A stretch of DNA of 34,630 nucleotides, taken from contig CALBUB010000084.1 of NCBI GenBank assembly GCA_937967955.1, positions 1 to 34,630 on the forward strand. Reading direction: 5' to 3'. Shown here in pieces: positions 32,391 to 34,630 of the stretch. Position numbers and translations under genes: made by a program. The DNA is from an uncultured Bacillota bacterium (GTDB lineage: Bacteria; Bacillota; Clostridia; Tissierellales; Tepidimicrobiaceae). The notes below the pieces were generated by a model. It made no database searches and was not told the origin of the DNA. It worked only from the letters and a program-made list of their open reading frames with translations. Within the stretch, counting starts at the first letter, position 1; every line of letters starts with the position of its first letter.

Positions 32391-33140
32391 ATGAAAGTAC
32401 AATATATTATAGGACGAAATCCAGTATTGGAAGTATTAAAAACTGAAAAGGAGATAGAAAAAATATATATAGCTAAAGGAGAGCTTAAAGGTTCCATTAA
32501 AAAGATAATAAATATTGCTAAGGATAAAAATATAGTGATCCAGTATGTGGATAAAAAGAAGCTAAATCAAATTGCTCAAGGAGTTAATCATCAAGGAGTA
32601 GCTGCACTAGTTACTCCTTATGATTATTCTTCAATAGACGATATTTTGAACAAAGCCAGAGAAACCAATAAGCCACCATTCATCGTGATACTTGATGGGA
32701 TAGAAGATCCCCATAATTTAGGTGCCATAGTTAGAACAGCTGAGTGTGCTGGAGTCCATGGCATCATAATTCCTAAAAGAAGAGCTGCCAGCGTAACAGA
32801 AACAGTATACAAAAGTTCTGCTGGAGCTGTAGAGCATATGCTCATAGCAAAGGTTAGCAATATTTCAACTACAATAGATAGATTAAAGAAGGAAGGCTTG
32901 TGGATATATGGAGCCGATGCTGCTGGTGAAAACTACTATTTTGATACAGACCTAAAAGGACCGGTAGCCCTAGTGATCGGTAGTGAAGGTAAGGGCCTTT
33001 CTAAATTAGTTAAGGAAAAGTGTGATTTTTTAATAAAGATTCCCATGTTTGGAAAAGTCTCTTCTCTTAATGCATCAAATGCTGCCTCTATTCTAATATA
33101 TGAAGTGGTAAGGCAGGGTTATGGGAAAGAAAAAGAATAG
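32391..33140 (+). CDS. rlmB: 23S rRNA (guanosine-2'-O-)-methyltransferase RlmB
   Basis: This 249-residue SPOUT methyltransferase of the SpoU/TrmH family most likely methylates a 23S rRNA guanosine. The N-terminal substrate-binding domain starts YIIGRNPVLEVLK. The catalytic domain has DGIEDPHNLGAIVRTAE, VIGSEGKGLSKLV and the C-terminal knot motif MFGKVSSLNASNAASILIYE. TrmH-type tRNA methylation cannot be fully excluded, but the N-terminal domain and locus favour RlmB. The start is ATG 32391. The last 20 bases overlap yacP, indicating translational coupling. Confidence 0.92.
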   Translation: MKVQYIIGRNPVLEVLKTEKEIEKIYIAKGELKGSIKKIINIAKDKNIVIQYVDKKKLNQIAQGVNHQGVAALVTPYDYSSIDDILNKARETNKPPFIVILDGIEDPHNLGAIVRTAECAGVHGIIIPKRRAASVTETVYKSSAGAVEHMLIAKVSNISTTIDRLKKEGLWIYGADAAGENYYFDTDLKGPVALVIGSEGKGLSKLVKEKCDFLIKIPMFGKVSSLNASNAASILIYEVVRQGYGKEKE

Positions 33141-33654
33141 CTATGAAGAATACCTATTTGTAGATGGGTATAACATCATAAATGCTTGGAGCAACTTAAA
33201 GGAATTAAGCAAAATAAGTTTAGAGGTAGCGAGAGAAGAGTTAATAGAAATCATGGCTGAATATCAATCCTTTACTGGGGTAAAAGTGATTATAGTCTTC
33301 GATGCTCATATGGTAAAGGGCAATAGTGGAAAGAAGGAAAATATAAAGGGAGTAGATGTAATATATACAAGGGAAAGGGAAACGGCAGATCAGTATATTG
33401 AAAAGGTACTAGATGAAATTGGTAGGGAAAAAACTGTTAAAGTAGCTACTTCCGATTGGTTGGAACAGCAGATAGTATTAGGCAGAGGGGGGACTAGGCT
33501 CTCTGCTCGAGAGTTGGAAGTCCAGGTAAAAAATATGAAAAGGACATTAAATAGAAGAATAACTACAGTTGACGTAAAAAATGAGCTGTTAATAGGTGGG
33601 CTAGATGAAGATGCTATAGAGAAGCTTAGTAAATGGACAAAAAACAATAAATAA
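33121..33654 (+). CDS. yacP: NYN-domain ribosome-associated RNase (YacP/Rae1)
   Basis: A 177-residue protein of the YacP/Rae1 family. The NYN (PIN-like) nuclease fold begins YLFVDGYNIINAW, with further acidic or conserved sites in IIVFDAHMV, ETADQYIE and VATSDWLEQQ. In Bacillus subtilis, Rae1 cleaves certain mRNAs in the ribosomal A site; the same role here is inference from the family. The start ATG 33121 lies inside the end of rlmB, 20 bases before its stop; the rlmB-yacP coupling is conserved in Firmicutes. Confidence 0.9.
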   Translation: MGKKKNSYEEYLFVDGYNIINAWSNLKELSKISLEVAREELIEIMAEYQSFTGVKVIIVFDAHMVKGNSGKKENIKGVDVIYTRERETADQYIEKVLDEIGREKTVKVATSDWLEQQIVLGRGGTRLSARELEVQVKNMKRTLNRRITTVDVKNELLIGGLDEDAIEKLSKWTKNNK

Positions 33655-33655
33655 C

Positions 33656-33684
33656 TTGACTATTTTTCATTATTTTTTTATAAT
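33656..33684 (+). promoter_or_regulatory. sigma-A-type promoter of sigH
   Basis: TTGACT (33656-33661), a 17-base spacer and a perfect TATAAT (33679-33684), about 49 bases before the chosen start. Confidence 0.75.
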
Positions 33685-33732
33685 TTAGTTAATTGTAGCG
33701 GGTATTTTCAAGGGCATTTGGAGGGATGTTTG

Positions 33733-34365
33733 TTGGCTTTAGGACCAGTAGATCAAGCTGATACTAGTATTTATGATCATATGACTGATGAGGATATAGT
33801 TGAAGAAGCAAGAACTGGAGATACCCAAGCTATGGAATACCTAATTAGGAAATATAAAAATTTTGTTAAGGTAAAAGCTAAAGCCTACTTTTTAGTAGGG
33901 GCTGATAAGGAAGATATCATCCAGGAAGGAATGATAGGTCTATTTAAGGCTACCCGTGATTACAGAAGGGACAAGCTTACTTCCTTTAAAGCTTTCGCTG
34001 AACTTTGTATTACAAGGCAAATTATTACAGCCATTAAAACTGCCACTAGACAGAAACATATTCCTTTAAATTCATACGTTTCACTAAACAAGCCAATATT
34101 TGATGAAAACTCTGACAGGACTTTATTGGATGTGGTATCAGAAACAAAAGTTTCAGATCCGGAGGAGCTTGTAATCAATAGTGAAGAACTTTGTTCAATT
34201 GAAAATAAAATGGCACAATTATTAAGCGATTTAGAATGGAAGGTACTGGTTGCCTATCTAGAAGGCAAGTCTTATCAAGAAATTGCAAAGGAATTGTCCA
34301 GACATGTTAAGAGTATTGATAATGCTCTACAAAGGGTAAAAAGGAAGCTGGAAAAATATTTGTAA
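33733..34365 (+). CDS. sigH: RNA polymerase sigma-H factor
   Basis: This 210-residue sigma-70 family factor turns on early sporulation and stationary-phase genes. Region 2 contains AYFLVGADKEDIIQEGMIGLFKATRDY (core binding and -10 recognition). Region 4 at the C-terminus has LEGKSYQEIAKELSRHVKSIDNALQRVKRKL. The best start is TTG 33733, 7 bases after GGAGGG; TTG 33730 is possible, while TTG 33718 lies upstream of that ribosome-binding site. Position after rlmB-yacP and before tuf matches other spore-formers. Confidence 0.93.
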   Translation: MALGPVDQADTSIYDHMTDEDIVEEARTGDTQAMEYLIRKYKNFVKVKAKAYFLVGADKEDIIQEGMIGLFKATRDYRRDKLTSFKAFAELCITRQIITAIKTATRQKHIPLNSYVSLNKPIFDENSDRTLLDVVSETKVSDPEELVINSEELCSIENKMAQLLSDLEWKVLVAYLEGKSYQEIAKELSRHVKSIDNALQRVKRKLEKYL

Positions 34366-34396
34366 AGGTATAATCAATATAATCTAATTTTTGCTA

Positions 34397-34425
34397 TTGA
34401 CAAGGTCCTGTCTAGGTAGTAAAAT
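34397..34425 (+). promoter_or_regulatory. strong promoter for tRNA-Thr (and possibly tuf)
   Basis: A perfect TTGACA (34397-34402), a 17-base spacer and TAAAAT (34420-34425), 19 bases before the mature tRNA 5' end. Confidence 0.75.
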
Positions 34426-34444
34426 TATTCTTAGCAGTTTAGAT

Positions 34445-34520
34445 GCCCATGTAGCTCAGCAGGTAGAGCACTTGCATGGTAAGCAAGAGGTCACCGGTTC
34501 GAGTCCGGTCATGGGCTCCA
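34445..34520 (+). tRNA. tRNA-Thr (anticodon GGT)
   Basis: A full 76-nt cloverleaf with encoded CCA. Acceptor GCCCATG pairs with CATGGGC (34510-34516), followed by discriminator T and CCA. D-arm is GCTC/GAGC; anticodon stem CTTGC/GCAAG encloses loop ATGGTAA, so the anticodon is GGT, reading ACC and ACU. T-arm is ACCGG/CCGGT with loop TTCGAGT. tuf begins 70 bases downstream. Confidence 0.97.
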
Positions 34521-34590
34521 TATTTTCTTAGAAACACCCGGCAGAGTTTTCTAGAGGGACTTTATTATTTTTGGGTAAGGAGGAATAGAA

Positions 34591-34630
34591 ATGGCAAAGG
34601 AAAAATTTGAGAGAACCAAACCTCACGTAA
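34591..34630 (+). CDS. tuf: elongation factor Tu, 5' end only
   Basis: The first 13 codons read MAKEKFERTKPHV, the EF-Tu N-terminus, after a perfect AAGGAGG site (34577-34583); the gene runs off the window. EF-Tu delivers aminoacyl-tRNAs to the ribosome. No convincing terminator lies between the tRNA and tuf: a 6-bp pairing TAGAAA/TTTCTA has no T-run, so one tRNA-tuf transcript is plausible. Confidence 0.9.
   Translation, partial: MAKEKFERTKPHV

Noticed and set aside
34521..34590. Terminator between tRNA-Thr and tuf
   Set aside because: The best pairing is 6 bp of A/T-rich sequence with a long loop and no following T-run.

Overview
The window looks like a chromosomal stretch from an AT-rich, spore-forming, anaerobic Firmicute in or near the Tissierellia/Clostridia. 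The basis is the low GC content, strong Shine-Dalgarno sites, TTG and GTG starts, two tRNA-sensing T-box leaders, PyrR-type control, the ctsR-mcsA-mcsB-clpC-radA-disA cluster, the sporulation sigma factor SigH, and the order ispD-ispF-(ProRS-like)-gltX-cysS-thyX-rlmB-yacP-sigH-tRNA-tuf, which I know from relatives such as Clostridioides. The exact genus is inference. I see no phage, IS element, integron or CRISPR array.

Layout. 1-6.3 kb: a sodium:solute symporter broken by a nonsense codon and a frameshift; a uracil permease behind two consecutive PyrR-binding leader elements; thiol peroxidase on the minus strand; and a flavoprotein/NAD(P)-oxidoreductase pair of unknown substrate. 6.3-10.8 kb: lipoate-protein ligase, then an Ile T-box and a type-2 isoleucyl-tRNA synthetase whose HIGH motif reads GIHH. 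11-13.1 kb: a divergent EF-G-like GTPase. 13.2-20.3 kb: the protein-quality-control operon ctsR-mcsA-mcsB-clpC, then radA and disA. 20.3-22.6 kb: a small minus-strand protein, a CarD-family regulator and the PIN/TRAM membrane protein YacL. 22.6-27.3 kb: a complete archaeal/eukaryal-type prolyl-tRNA synthetase on the minus strand, ispD, ispF, and a second, bacterial-type ProRS-like protein that has lost much of its synthetase active site but keeps its editing domain. 27.4-34.6 kb: a secreted DUF1002 protein, gltX, a Cys T-box with cysS, thyX, rlmB, yacP, sigH, tRNA-Thr(GGT) and the first codons of tuf.

The main theme is translation and its quality control: four complete aminoacyl-tRNA synthetases plus one degenerate one, two T-boxes, an EF-G paralog, an rRNA methyltransferase, a ribosome-associated RNase, a tRNA gene and EF-Tu. 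Stress proteolysis, DNA-integrity signalling and isoprenoid synthesis are interleaved.

The best candidates for something new are: (1) the synthetase-defective ProRS paralog with an apparently intact editing domain, close to a ProRS type that normally lacks that domain, suggesting a separate proofreading factor; (2) the tandem PyrR switch before uraA, whose second element has its terminator stem overlapping the Shine-Dalgarno sequence; and (3) the swapped GIHH motif in IleRS. The three longer non-coding stretches (1475-1794, 7366-7696, 29886-30190) are all explained by promoters and RNA leaders.
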